A program made the position numbers and the translations under genes. Shown here one piece after another: positions 33,336-43,623 of a stretch of DNA of 44,571 nt. The notes below the pieces were generated by a model. That model was not told the origin of the DNA and ran no database searches. It saw only the letters and a program-made list of their open reading frames with translations. Location of the stretch: positions 1-44,571 of the forward strand of contig KE561005.1 of NCBI GenBank assembly GCA_000442015.1, in the 5' to 3' direction. Within the stretch, counting starts at the first letter, position 1, and each line of letters starts with the position of its first letter. The stretch is from Rozella allomycis CSF55. Lineage: Eukaryota; Rozellomycota.

Positions 33336-34617
33336 TTATTTGAATAATTTTTTAATGGAGACATTTGATTCTGAATCCTTCTTCATAATTTTCGCAACCG
33401 CCATTTCAAAATCTTCTTGAGTGACATGAACTCTTCTTTCTCTTAACGCAAACATACCAGCTTCTGTACAGACACCTTTAACTTCAGCACCAGAAGCGTT
33501 TGTAAGCTTGGCAGCAATTTTCTTCAAATCAATACCTCTGGTCATATTCATTCTCCTGGAATGAATTTTAAGGATATCAACACGCGCCTTTGTTTAATTC
33601 AAATTATTTTTACTTCTTCGTTGGGTGGAGGGAATTCAATTTTGCGATCAATACGACCTGGTCTCAGTAAAGCAGCATCAAGAATGTCAATACGATTAGT
33701 AGCCATAATGACTTTAATATTCTGAGTGGGTTCAAAACCATCCAATTGATTTAAAAGTTCCAACATGGTTCGTTGGACTTCACTATCACTTCCCTTGTCA
33801 GAACGAGCAGATCCAATTGAATCAATTTCATCCATAAAAATTATAGAAGGCGCATGCTCACGTGCCATGACGAATAATTCACGGACCATTCTTGAACCTT
33901 CACCAATAAACTTCTGGACCAATTCGGATCCAGACACTCTAATGAATCTGCAATCAGTGTGGTGAGCGACAGCTCTGGCTAATAAAGTCTTTCCAGTTCC
34001 TTTACATTATTTATAAAGTTATTAGTTACCTGGTGGTCCATAAAGCAAGACTCCCTTTGGTTGTTGAATACCAAGCGCTTCAAAGAGTTCTGGATGCTTT
34101 ACAGGAAGTTCAATAACTTCTTTAATTTCTTTTATTTGTTGATCCAATCCACCAATCATATCATAAGTGGAATCAGGTACTTTTTCAACCATCATCAACG
34201 AAACCAAAGGATCAACTTTGCTTGGCAGCACCTTAAATAATGTGTATCCATCAGGCTTTAAAGCAACACGCAAATTTGGCTTCAAAGTGGTAATATCTAT
34301 AGAATCATCAATGTCTACAAGATATTTCCCTTCAGCATTTATCTATAGGAACAATGAAATGAAAAAACTACTTTGACTAACACTTTGTTCTTTCCCATCA
34401 CTTTTACAACTTCAGCTACATATGATCCAGGTTCTTGAAGCAATTGTAATTCTTCTTTCAATAGTCGGACTAGTATTACATCAAAACAAATTGTACCCTG
34501 TGCGTTCAAAGTATTTCTTTGGGCTTCTAAACGCCTTAAATTTTGTGTCTTTTCGTTTATCACTTGCTCTAACGACTCTACCTGAGTACGAAAATACGAT
34601 TCAAGGCCGAGAGTCAT
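33336..34617 (-). CDS. RPT6: 26S proteasome AAA-ATPase subunit Rpt6
   Basis: Five exons give 389 residues: 34497-34617, 34372-34469, 34030-34342, 33614-33999, 33336-33587. Introns are 27, 29, 30 and 26 nt. The order is an N-terminal coiled coil, an OB fold ([17 protein letters not shown]), then the AAA domain. The AAA domain has Walker A GPPGTGKT (split by an intron after GPPG), the pore loop [12 protein letters not shown], Walker B IIFMDEID, and [29 protein letters not shown] and the arginine fingers in [10 protein letters not shown] follow. The HSRRMN...[15 protein letters not shown] block and the C-terminal LFK, without a HbYX tail, identify Rpt6 (PSMC5/Sug1) among the six Rpts. It unfolds substrates in the 19S base. 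It is complete. Its start is about 80 bp from the CLUAP1 stop on the same strand. Confidence 0.96.
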
Positions 34618-34694
34618 TGAATTGAACCAGGGTGTTGTGAGTCATTCTCTACGAAAATCCGCACAATGCAATGCATAAATGAGTATAAGAAAAT

Positions 34695-36100
34695 TTATTG
34701 TGATTGCGAATCGTTTTCTCCAAAATCAATTTCATCGTCATCATCAAGTTCACTCTCTTGACCGTTAGCATGCCCCTGGAATTCTAATATTGGATCATTG
34801 TCATATTCACTGTCTACTTCACCTTTATCCACAGCACTTCTAGAGCCACGCCTTCCGCTAGCTGCTTGAGGCCGGTGGAATCTTTTAGTTGCAGCAGAAG
34901 CAATTCGCAATTCTTCATCACTGTCCGGCTCTTCGTAGTTCTCTTCTTCACTATCCAGATTTTTTTCAACAGGCTCATCCTTGTCACTTACTGGAAGCTC
35001 ATCAGAATTTAGGTCGTCTAGTTCGTCATCTTTTTCATCTCCGTCAAGATCACCTCGTAGGTACAAAAGCTCTTCTTCTTTTGCATTTAATTGGAATTGC
35101 TGCCTATTCATTTCATATTCCTTTTAAAATGTAATCGAATGAAAGTACCTGTAATTTCTCCTGTTCTATTGTTTGCATCATCTGCATTTCATGCTCCAGA
35201 TATTGCAAATGTCTAAACTTTCCAACATAGTTCCCATAAAGAGCCTACTAATCTTTAAATAAACCACTACCTTCAAATCACCCTCCAGCTTTTCAAACTC
35301 ATCCATAAAAGGCGGTCTAACACCTTGCAGACTATTAAGTCGTTTCTGGAACCTTTCAATATCAGCCTTCTTCTTTTCAAGCTTCGCATTAAGATTGGCA
35401 ATATCAGACTTTGTCTGCTCGATTTTCTGCCTATAAACACGTGTCTGATTATCCACATCGCTGATCGCCGACTCTACAGCTTTTTGAATATCAATAGAAT
35501 CGATCGTCTGCGAAAGAGCTTCTGACCGTTTCATGCGGCATTCTACTTCGCGGTCTATTGAATCGTCCAGAATGGTGCCCAGTTTGGTGATTTCGAGGGA
35601 TATCTGGCGGCCGTGAATAATCTTGTCGATTTTATAGTCAATGTCATGGTAGCTCGATTCTGGATTGTGGTCAATGATTCCAAGAGCTTCGTCCATGGCG
35701 GCGTACAGAAAATCGACCAGTTTGGCCATCTCTTGCATGGCGTTGATGTCAGCCATGTATAGTTTACGGCTGTTCAGTTTTATGTTTAATTTCGTTGCCT
35801 TTGGTTAAACATGAATGTGATTACCGCCAGAAGTGTGACGTTCCTGACAAATTGAATTCTTCCAGCTTCAGTGTCGATGTTGTTGATCTCTATATCGTTG
35901 TGTGGATCTATGCTGGTAAATAATCAGATTGAAGATTACTTTGTTATCAGCCATTTTAAGAGTATGGCCATTTGGTTAAAATTTGGAGTTTTGAAAGAGT
36001 TGACTGAAAGATGTTGCGTATATCCCAATGCTTTGCATTTTTCAGTGAATTCTAATTGTATTGGATCTCAATTTCTACTTGCAACAAGCATCAACGACAT
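34695..36100 (-). CDS. CLUAP1: Intraflagellar transport protein CLUAP1 / IFT38
   Basis: Six exons give 423 residues (human 413): 36079-36100, 35940-36051, 35825-35912, 35271-35798, 35149-35244, 34695-35120. Introns are 27, 27, 26, 26 and 28 nt. The N-terminal calponin-homology-like part reads FTEKCKALGY, NSFKTPNF, IDTEAGRIQFVRNV, KLNSRKLYMADINAMQEMAKL. The coiled-coil middle has the family hallmark RFQKRLNSLQGVRPPFMDEFEKLEGDL; the C-terminus is a long Asp/Glu/Ser tail. CLUAP1 (qilin, DYF-3) is an IFT-B complex subunit needed to build cilia, and it is lost in fungi without flagella. Its presence says that this organism makes flagellated cells. The short first exon (MSLMLVA) is placed by frame and family fit. 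Confidence 0.93.
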
Positions 36101-36350
36101 TTTTGAAAACAAAATAAAAACATCACAAACTTCGTGTAAATATTAACTTTTTAAATTTTAAATGTTTAATTAACGGCGAATTGCGATAAAAATTCACTTA
36201 TTTCAGCTTCGGCGCGAACTTGCAAGTTGAAGTGAAACATTAAACTTGTTTCTCCCATAAGTCATAACTCCGGTAACCAATTGTAAAATCGTAATATCCA
36301 GCGGTTCCGANCGTATGTGATAACTAGCGCGCGAACCCGGATATATGTAA

Positions 36351-36440
36351 CTCTATTAATGCGAGCGAAGCGATGACAACCGCTAGAAACATATTGCTTT
36401 TCATAAAGCCCAAATATGCAGTCTCTGTGTAGATGCCCAT
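36351..36440. repeat. Repeat A terminal block, isolated copy
   Basis: CTCTATTAATGCGAGCGAAGCGATG to GTGTAGATGCCCATC, matching 19808-19899. It is bracketed by the short string CAGCGGTTCC at 36297 and 36433, which recurs at 39701 next to an N. This suggests a small element or a recurrent assembly junction. Confidence 0.65.
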
Positions 36441-36554
36441 CAGCGGTTCCGAAAAAATAATGGTCACTTTCAATTATGGCCATACAATAGTGAGCCATAA
36501 TGGATGGGAGTAGTAGCCCATAATGCTTCCATAATACAGGGGTCAGGAATGTGA

Positions 36555-36704
36555 AAAAAATCAAACAGTGAAAAAGCGAATTTTTGCTTCGAATCCATCG
36601 GTGAAGATCGAAGGAAGTGTAAATTTTGTTTATCTGAGCGCAAACAAGTGAAGAACAAGGGTTACTCCAATCTTGTGCAGCACATTGAAAAATAAAATGC
36701 GAAC
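36555..36704 (+). pseudogene. BED-type zinc finger fragment, hAT-like
   Basis: The plus frame reads SEKANFCFESIG, then CKFCLSERKQVKNKGYSNLVQHIEK and a stop. C-x2-C followed by GYSNLVQHI is the BED finger of hAT-type transposases and their relatives. The second zinc ligand pair is incomplete (one His visible before the stop). It lies between repeat A and an 80-bp repeat (36811-36890), so it is likely a scrap of a transposon. Confidence 0.5.
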
Positions 36705-36810
36705 TGGAAAGAAGAAATGGAAATGTCTTTCCCACAAATAACTTTTGCGTCGGATGAAAAAGAAAGAAATGCGATTATTCAGCCAATGCAAGTTGATTTT
36801 GGGTTACTTA

Positions 36811-36890
36811 CGCAAGGCAATGACTCCAAGTAATTTGTAAATACCCATGTTTTTGAAACTAAATAGGCCAGGCAGATCGTACGCTGCAAG
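36811..36890 (+). repeat. 80-bp repeat next to an N, copy 1
   Basis: CGCAAGGCAATGACTCCAAG to ATCGTACGCTGCAAG, with an N immediately after (36891). It is about 95% identical to 39714-39793. It contains an intron-like GTAATTTGTAAATACCC...CTAAATAG inside what could read QGNDSK / ARQIVRCK, so it may be an exon-intron-exon piece of an element gene. Confidence 0.75.
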
Positions 36891-36921
36891 NCACGCTCCA
36901 ATACATTAATTGAAACCTTAT

Positions 36922-37550
36922 TCAAAAGATTATGTATTTTAAAATCAATATTAGGTTTACTGTTTTCTCTGAATCCGTGAAATTGTCGTCATTGTTAATT
37001 AAATTAGTCGATATTGTTTCTTCTTTTGTATTAACCAGAATGTTCGTCAAATACAATTCGTATAAACGCTTTATGCTTTCATCCTTGCACCCATTTTCTT
37101 GAATGGATAACCATTCACCCAATAATTCTTTAGCCAGGAAAAACTTATTTTCGCGGCATAAAACCAGTGTGCTATATCCCATATAATTAAACATTACCAC
37201 AAAGTCATAGTCTCCTTTGATACCGANAGAATTAAGCATTACCATAAAGTCATAGTTTCTTTTGATACCGACTGTAAATCCTTGTAATATTCCCTGAAAA
37301 TCTCCAAACAACTGTCTTTGCAAATATTTTCTATACCGAGATGACACTTGCAAGCGCATGCTTTCGCAATAAACGAGTCACGTAAATCTTCCGACTCGTG
37401 GATATGAGATAATGCGAATTGACACTGTTCAAGACATTTGTCAAATTGCTTCTGTAAAAACAGACGTAGGACTGATCGGTACTGTTGTTGGGAGTTAAAG
37501 GGAGGTTTTCGAGGGGAAAATGTGCTTTCATTAAATTGTGTAACGGTCAT
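36922..37550 (-). CDS. PEX26-like peroxisomal membrane protein (tentative)
   Basis: Helical protein of about 190 residues. Blocks QKQFDKCLEQCQFALSHI, CLEIFREYYKDLQSVSKETM and LCTLVLCRENKFFLAKELLGEWL resemble the Pex26 helical repeats in order and spacing. Pex26/Pex15 anchors the Pex1-Pex6 AAA complex on peroxisomes; the expected C-terminal membrane anchor is represented only by LILILKYIIF. A 26-nt intron at 37172-37197 restores the frame. The coding sequence is locally duplicated around the N at 37227 (YDFMV/YDFVV twice), which I read as an assembly artefact. The first ATG is at 37550. The family call is a guess from pattern; it could be another TPR-like protein. Confidence 0.4.
37210..37270. 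other. False tandem duplication at a contig join (N at 37227)
   Basis: About 38 bp on the left of the N (ATTACCACAAAGTCATAGTC...TTTGATACCGA) recur on its right with about 10% change. The difference lies partly in intron sequence, so the two sides look like two alleles of one locus joined end to end. A similar case lies at 37710: GATTAGAGGATTGCAGCGC before the N and GATTAGAGGATTACAGCGC after it. Confidence 0.7.
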
Positions 37551-37849
37551 TGGAAACAAAAATTAGGAAATCGGAAAATTACAACAGTGCACTATGTGAC
37601 CGGCTAATTGAATCAGACAAAATTTAAGCCCTAGATGTTAATAGATTTTAACACTAATATATTTTATTGATTTCATTGATTAGAGGATTGCAGCGCTTTG
37701 ACTATCATNGATTAGAGGATTACAGCGCTTTGACTTTCTTCAATAAAACCTGCTGAAAAATGATCAAAAAATTAAAACGATCCGATCAATACATCTATTT
37801 ATCGAAAGAAAATTCAAACATATTGTAATCATGAATAAAATGTCTTTAT

Positions 37850-39580
37850 TTAATAAGAAATCATTTTCGGGTCAGAAATACTGTCTGTGATCATCTTAGA
37901 TAGTCTTTCGATTTTATTATGATATTGCAATTTCTTTAACAAGTCCACCTTAACGTCATCATTTTCAAGAAAAGGTATAGCTAATTCAAATGATTTTTCC
38001 ATTGAAAATTGAAAATCTTGAGAAAGAAGAGACGATAATAGTAAGTATGGTTTGGGAACAATACCGGATAGCTTGACTAACCATTCCATGTTTCTGTCTC
38101 CCCTGTGAATGTCCAACGAGGCTTCAAAAAACTTCAATTCAAAAAATTTGTAATTTGCATCTTTGATATAATGCAAAACTTTTCTGAAAACACCTATTCT
38201 TGTTTCGTCTTCGGGGGTTAAAACTCTCAAAACATCAAACCAACTAATTTCGTACAGATAAGTTTTAGAAACATCATCAAGTGAAGTTAATAGCAATTGC
38301 TCCATTTTACGTAATTGGTTCGATTCTTGATCCTTCATGAATTCAGAAAACAGGTCTCTCCAGCTACGCCCAATATTTCTGTGCACAAATATATTAGATT
38401 CTTTTAATAACTTAAATGCAGCGGGATTACATTCTGAAAATATTTCTTGATATATTAATGGCCCATCCTTTGGGAAATATTTTACAATTTCCAAAAACGT
38501 TTCTTTGCGATTTGTCAGAAAAGAGTTATCTCGAAATATTCTCTTAAAAAACCTTCTTTTATGAGATTCAGACATTTGAAATTTGGTTTTAAGAACTTCC
38601 TTTACAATTACCGCCAGAACATCTGGGCTTGAATTGAATGAATGGCTAGAAATCAAAGTTTCCATTAAATCATTAAATCCTGAATAAGACAATGCATTTA
38701 AATGATTGTTAAGCATCCATACACCAAAATGAAGAAATCCTGAATCTGTACTTGTGCTATTGCAGGCTTTTTCGAGGGTTTCCAGCATTGTTGATTGATC
38801 AATTGGCTGTAGATTCACCATTTGTTCAGCAACATATTTATTTAACTCATTCGTGCTCAAATATGGTTGCGAAATCAGGTTGCGAATACTTTGAATATTA
38901 TTCTGTATCATTTGAATAAATGGAATAACAAAATACTTTTCAAATCCCATAGAGGTCAATAGTTCTTCAGAAATCAGGCGGTGACGATAAAATTGAGATA
39001 ACATATACGCCATAGGTAAGTTACGAATAAATGGATTGATTCTCGTAGACAATAACTGCGACTTTTGCTCCAAGTAAAATTTACGTTTTTGCAATATTTG
39101 CACACATTTTACCATATTATGAATTAAGCAAAATGCTAAAGGATCAATATCCGGCCTTTGGCTTCTTAAATGGCGGTATTTGTAATTGTAATCGTGACAA
39201 TTGAACGGTGTAAATCCTCTTTGCTTGATCAAAAGTTCAATAAGATCTTTGTTTGAGATGATTTTAATATTTTTAAAGTCTCCATTTGGGTCCAAAATAT
39301 TTTGATACTTTTTATAGATCACTTCTTGTTCGCAGTCGACCATAGAACTGCAACGGCCAAACCAATGAAAGAGAATATGCGGGTGTAGTGTAAGATTTTG
39401 ATTCAAATTCCTTTGAGTCATTCGAAACCGAGTGCTGCTGCTCACATCCATAAAATAGCTGTTGATTCGATCATAGATATGAAATGGTAAATTTTCATTG
39501 GGAGCACTTGTAGAGACCTCTGTTGCGATAACAGACCAAGCTACTAGGAAAAATATCATGATATGCTTCAAGTCAAACAT
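37850..39580 (-). CDS. Secreted protein of unknown function, intron-less, source of a transposed copy
   Basis: A single frame of 576 residues with a signal peptide (DLKHIMIFFLVAWSVIATE, cleavage near residue 20). The body is helical and soluble, with about eight cysteines mainly in the N-terminal half (GRCSSMVDCEQ; FNCHDYNY). No domain is recognised. The size and build match the gene at 2405-4120. The 3' part was copied to 21345-21560. It lies between repeats with Ns. Secreted, intron-less and duplicating is the profile of an effector-like gene, but this is inference. The start is the only ATG giving a signal peptide. Confidence 0.82.
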   Translation of the reverse strand: MFDLKHIMIFFLVAWSVIATEVSTSAPNENLPFHIYDRINSYFMDVSSSTRFRMTQRNLNQNLTLHPHILFHWFGRCSSMVDCEQEVIYKKYQNILDPNGDFKNIKIISNKDLIELLIKQRGFTPFNCHDYNYKYRHLRSQRPDIDPLAFCLIHNMVKCVQILQKRKFYLEQKSQLLSTRINPFIRNLPMAYMLSQFYRHRLISEELLTSMGFEKYFVIPFIQMIQNNIQSIRNLISQPYLSTNELNKYVAEQMVNLQPIDQSTMLETLEKACNSTSTDSGFLHFGVWMLNNHLNALSYSGFNDLMETLISSHSFNSSPDVLAVIVKEVLKTKFQMSESHKRRFFKRIFRDNSFLTNRKETFLEIVKYFPKDGPLIYQEIFSECNPAAFKLLKESNIFVHRNIGRSWRDLFSEFMKDQESNQLRKMEQLLLTSLDDVSKTYLYEISWFDVLRVLTPEDETRIGVFRKVLHYIKDANYKFFELKFFEASLDIHRGDRNMEWLVKLSGIVPKPYLLLSSLLSQDFQFSMEKSFELAIPFLENDDVKVDLLKKLQYHNKIERLSKMITDSISDPKMISY

Positions 39581-40735
39581 TTTTTACGCGCCAGGGTATA
39601 ATTTTGAAAATTTCGTAGATCAGATGATTCAAATCTGTATCAGATTGTCATTTGTGGAATGATTGGCAACATACTTTGATTAAATAGTTAATATACATGA
39701 CCAGCGGTTCCNGCGCAAGGCAATGACTCCAAGTAATTTGTAGATACCCATATTTTTGAAACTAAATAGGTCAGGCAGATTGTACGCTGCAAGNTTGCGA
39801 AATTTCTAACATTGAAAGGGCAATGTAAACCTTAAGTACGATCTGATGAAGACTTTTAAGATGATCTCCAAAGCATATTCTGTGCATTATAAGAAGAGCT
39901 TAAAATCGCGATGGCCGGCAAATACATTTGCAAAATGACCCGATTGAAAGAAAGAGAAGACGCCCTTTTGAAAAAGGAGCTTTTTTAGAGAANGAAATTT
40001 TCACTTGGTAAGTAAATTCTGTCTACTATTTTTTTCGAAAAAGAACGTGTTTTATTTAAACAAAAGTGATTTGATATTTCTAATGGTCCTAGGATATTTA
40101 ATTTTGAATTAGACTTATTTATGCAAGTTCAGGCGGATTTCCCAGACCTTTCTATTTCCAAATCTTTCATCAGTTTCATTTAGCATTTTAAATTCTTATG
40201 CCGTGCGAAAAGAATTTCATTGTATTCAAGGTTTTAGGAGATCCGATTTAGTAAAGGTACGAAAGATTTTGGATTAAATGTTCAGAAAATAAAGAAAAGA
40301 ATGGGTCGATGAACAAGTAACAATGAAAATATTTCTTCGAAGCTTCTAGAAGGCAAGTGGCCATGACAACATAGGGATATAAAGGGGAAGCGGACAAGTA
40401 GATCAATCTCCTTGCTGATTTCTATGCCTTTAATCTATCCTTCCAACCATCACAATTTAATATGAAAGTTATGACCAATAAAAACGACTTTTGATTTCAA
40501 AATATCGTTACTCGCTATCAGGGGCCTATGCATAAAAACGGTCCCAAACAGCATATAAAGCTATACAGGTAATTTTATTTCAAAACAAAGCCACCGCTAA
40601 AGGAATTTAGATGGTCATTTGCTTTATGCTTACAAAGAATCGTGCGTGTACAAAATATAGTATTGGGTTTAGATTAAAAGATGGCCATAACGGCGCTTGT
40701 TGGAATAGTCATTTTTTCATATAGGCAAATTGTTC
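39581..40735. other. Repeat-derived spacer, no supported gene
   Basis: Holds the second 80-bp repeat (39714-39793, between Ns at 39712 and 39794), a short frame (MAGKYICKMTRLKEREDALL) near 39911, and otherwise AT-rich sequence without recognised coding. Confidence 0.4.
39714..39793 (+). repeat. 80-bp repeat between two Ns, copy 2
   Basis: About 95% identical to 36811-36890 and nearly bounded by N on both sides. This is a typical picture of a short repeat contig placed by a scaffolder. Confidence 0.75.
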
Positions 40736-40739
40736 TTTG

Positions 40740-41000
40740 GTTTCAAAAAGTCAATTTCATTTTCAACTAACAAAAGTTGGAATCACTAACCGTTTCGTTT
40801 TTTCTATATTCAAAGGATGCACATGCCAACCAATATGGGTTTCTAAAGGAGAACGATTTTGTCAAATTCAAATCATAGAAGATATGTACAACATTTTTGT
40901 ATTGGATAAAACGGAGAGATAGAGAGGCCACTAACAAGTTATGATAAAAAGATTGTTTTTGAAAAACAATAGCAAATGCTGACTATACAAGTATGACAGA
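40740..41000 (+). pseudogene. Crinkler-like NTPase remnant, plus-strand copy
   Basis: Carries FLKENDF, then GAAGATATGTACAAC-like sequence, and GAGGCCACTAACAAGTT. It aligns base by base with the minus strand of 42340-42580, where the frame reads RKFLKEND and DQATNKFDETIVVESK. Stops and gaps interrupt it. It faces the minus-strand copy at 41085-41395, so the two form an inverted pair. Confidence 0.65.
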
Positions 41001-41084
41001 AATGAGAAAAGCTCTCTCTTGATCTGCTATCAAAGATTCAATAGCTCAAACTGATTATCAAATCCCCCGGCATATGTCATATTT

Positions 41085-41395
41085 ATCCAGATTCAAATTT
41101 AGCTCTGAAAGAAATTGACAAATAATTCCAAGCCTTTTCATCTTGTATCTATATCCTACTGATTTTACTTACTGTTCAAGAACAATTTTTCTATCAAAAC
41201 TTGTTAGTGGCATGATCGCTTGTCTTTACGTACCATTCAATAGAAGAATATATTACATTTCTTCAATGATATGTAATTTTATATCATATTTCTCCTTTAA
41301 GAACTTTCTGAACTCGATTCTGTATGCTTTGTAGGCGCTGGTCATAAACTTGAATGTTATTTCCTTCCGATTTATCGTTTACTCCCAAAGAANGG
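41085..41395 (-). pseudogene. Crinkler-like NTPase remnant, second minus-strand copy
   Basis: Matches 42300-42650 along its length (TTGAATGTTATTTCCTT, TACATTTCTTCAATGA, AACTTGTTAGTGGCATGATCG) with about 20% change and several stops. It ends at an N (41393). Confidence 0.7.
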
Positions 41396-42000
41396 AAATA
41401 CTATAATTTTTTTTGTAAACAAAGTCTTAATTGAATAACAACAAAAAACGAAGTTCCAGTAAAAGCATTAAGAATATTATAACCTTTTTTGTTATTTTAA
41501 GAAATTTTANCATCTAATGGATAACCTCAGTTACATACGCACTCAGTTACAACATGCCAATAATCGTTTCGTTAGTCCGGACCGTAACTCTTCGTCATAT
41601 ATATAATATATTCCTTAATGATGTCTTCCTCGATGATGAGAATTCATTACAAGTATTTTTAAGAGTGTATTTGACCGCATGACAGTCTGAGTCACNCATA
41701 AACACTCTGATCCTAATTCTTTGGGAATCAGTCTGGGATGGGCCTTGCTTCAAAACAATGAATTGGCGCACTCTTGGATGTTATCGCATTCGTTTGCTTC
41801 AGATTCCAGTTCGGCATTAAAAGGACCAAGGGTGATGACCTATCCATCCAATCCGAGAAAAGCCTTGATCTAAATGTGCAAGACAAGTTAAAACAGATGC
41901 ATGTAGCTGAAGATGTAGTAACGACCATATAAAAAGGACCCATAATAAACTGGGTTAAAATAATTTATTTTTTTGAACTTTGCGCTNGAACGTAAAAGAT
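41396..42000. other. Spacer between remnant copies
   Basis: AT-rich with three Ns (41510, 41697, 41987). A minus frame at 41728-41943 has no recognised domain. No gene is supported. Confidence 0.35.
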
Positions 42001-43260
42001 TAAACAGTTTCAATAGCACATTTCACAGCGAAAAGCGTTGCTTGGGTTTCATGGTTTGAATGGGGGACGAAGATGTTGAGATCATTGACCGAATTAGTTG
42101 GATCTAAAGGGGCCAAAACGAGGGGATTTCTCTTGTCTACGAAAAGATCTAGATCCGCGATTGAAAAGAATTTATATTCAAAATCTTCCAAATTGATCTC
42201 TAATTGCTCATTGATGGTAATTTTTAAACGTTTTTTTGTTTTAGGGATCTCAAAATGAAATAATGTTCAACTTTTTACCCCTTACAACCTGAGGGCCTGA
42301 ATGTATTGCCAGCATAAGAATCCATTATATTCAAATTTAACTCTGGAAGCATCGACAAACAATCCCAAACCACATTCCAAGCAATTCTGTTTTTCATTTT
42401 GTACCTATATCCAGCGGCTGTTACTTTGCTTTCAACAACAATCGTTTCATCAAACTTGTTAGTGGCCTGATCGCCTGTCTTATCGTACCATCCAATAAAA
42501 GAATATAGTACATTTCTTCAATGACTATTAACTTGCTATCATCGTTTTCCTTTAAAAATTTTCTGAACTGAATTGTATATTCTTTGTACGCGTTTTCCTT
42601 ACATTTTTTGACTTCTTTTGAATGTTATTTCCTTTCGATTTAAGACAAGTGGAAGCATCCAATGTGTAACCGCCCAGTTACATCCAACACACTCCAGATT
42701 TCTAAATCAGACATTCGATTTTCACTGTCAACAAGTTCGGAAAAAGAACGGCCCTCCCATACTTGCATTTCAAAGTCTTTTGCAACATACATACCATAAT
42801 ATGTTGACTTAGTTTCAATATTACAATTTATAGGGAAACTGATGAATACAGAAAAATTTTGATACAAATATTCGAACAAACATTCAATGTCTATTTGATT
42901 CTTCTTGTTTAAGATTGAATCAAATCGGCCAAAGGTTAGCACTGGTGTTTTACATCCTTTGCTTCCCGAAAGGCACGATTTAAACACATAAAGAATCCAA
43001 CAAGGTCAATAGCCTCCTGTTCATACTGTTCAAGTATTGATTCTACAAAATCGTATGGGAATGCAAATCTGAATTCTCGTACAAGCTCCATTGGATTATG
43101 ATATTAAAACGCCAAAGCACTGCAGGATGGTAGAAACAAGACCAGATGCCCTTTCTTCTTTAATATGCCACAAAATAAATATAATGTGTGACTTTTGCCA
43201 AAACCTTTAGGTCCAGTCGAATTCAATGTATTCGATCCTCGCAAACTTTAATGAAATCAT
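42001..43260 (-). pseudogene. Crinkler-like P-loop NTPase with nuclease-like C-terminus, decayed
   Basis: Reading minus from 43260: IMYRTLTHDFIKVCEDRI, a frame change, then Walker A in STGPKGFGKSHTLYLFCGIL (43188-43214). The pieces LVLFLPS, FPYDFVESILEQYEQEAIDL, MYVAKDFEMQVWEGRSFSEL and FLKENDDSKLIVIEEM follow, then FIGWYDKTGDQATNKFDETIVVE. The last piece, in an intact frame, ends DLFVDKRNPLVLAPLDPT, NDLNIFVP and ATLFAVKC. NTPases of this build, with a restriction-enzyme-like C-terminal domain, occur in Crinkler-type effectors and their relatives; the family call is from the P-loop context and layout. At least three frame changes and one internal stop show it is broken. Two further partial copies lie to its left. 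Confidence 0.5.
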
Positions 43261-43623
43261 GCGTCAATGTTCTATACATAATTGGCGATAGATATATATT
43301 AAATGTAGCGGAAAGGCTACAAGAAATAATATCACGCAAACGGTGAACAGACCACGGCCCCGTTTGGAGACGAGACTGCCACCATTTTCGATCGCAAACT
43401 TGATTGACAGCATCAAAGCCATAAGATATCTTTAAGGATATAATATTTTTTTAATTATTAGCCTGTGCCTAGCGAGTTGTAGATCCATTTGATAGGTATA
43501 AGTAGAAGGTCTAGTCCATATATTTTTTAAGGGTCAGATAATCATTTAATTTCTTTTTAATTTGACATCCCAAAACTGAAAACACTAAACATGTCCCATC
43601 TGAATCTCCCCTCTTGACAACGA
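43261..43623. other. Promoter-side spacer of the nuclease-like gene
   Basis: An AT-rich stretch that turns abruptly GC-rich at about 43590. Part of the upstream frame of the NTPase remnant may extend to about 43380 (RDIISCSLSATF). An ATG at 43591 is in frame with the gene below but is stopped after eight codons. Confidence 0.4.

Noticed and set aside
37190-37270. True tandem repeat in the PEX26-like protein
   Set aside because: The duplicated units meet at an N and include intron sequence; a contig-join artefact is simpler.
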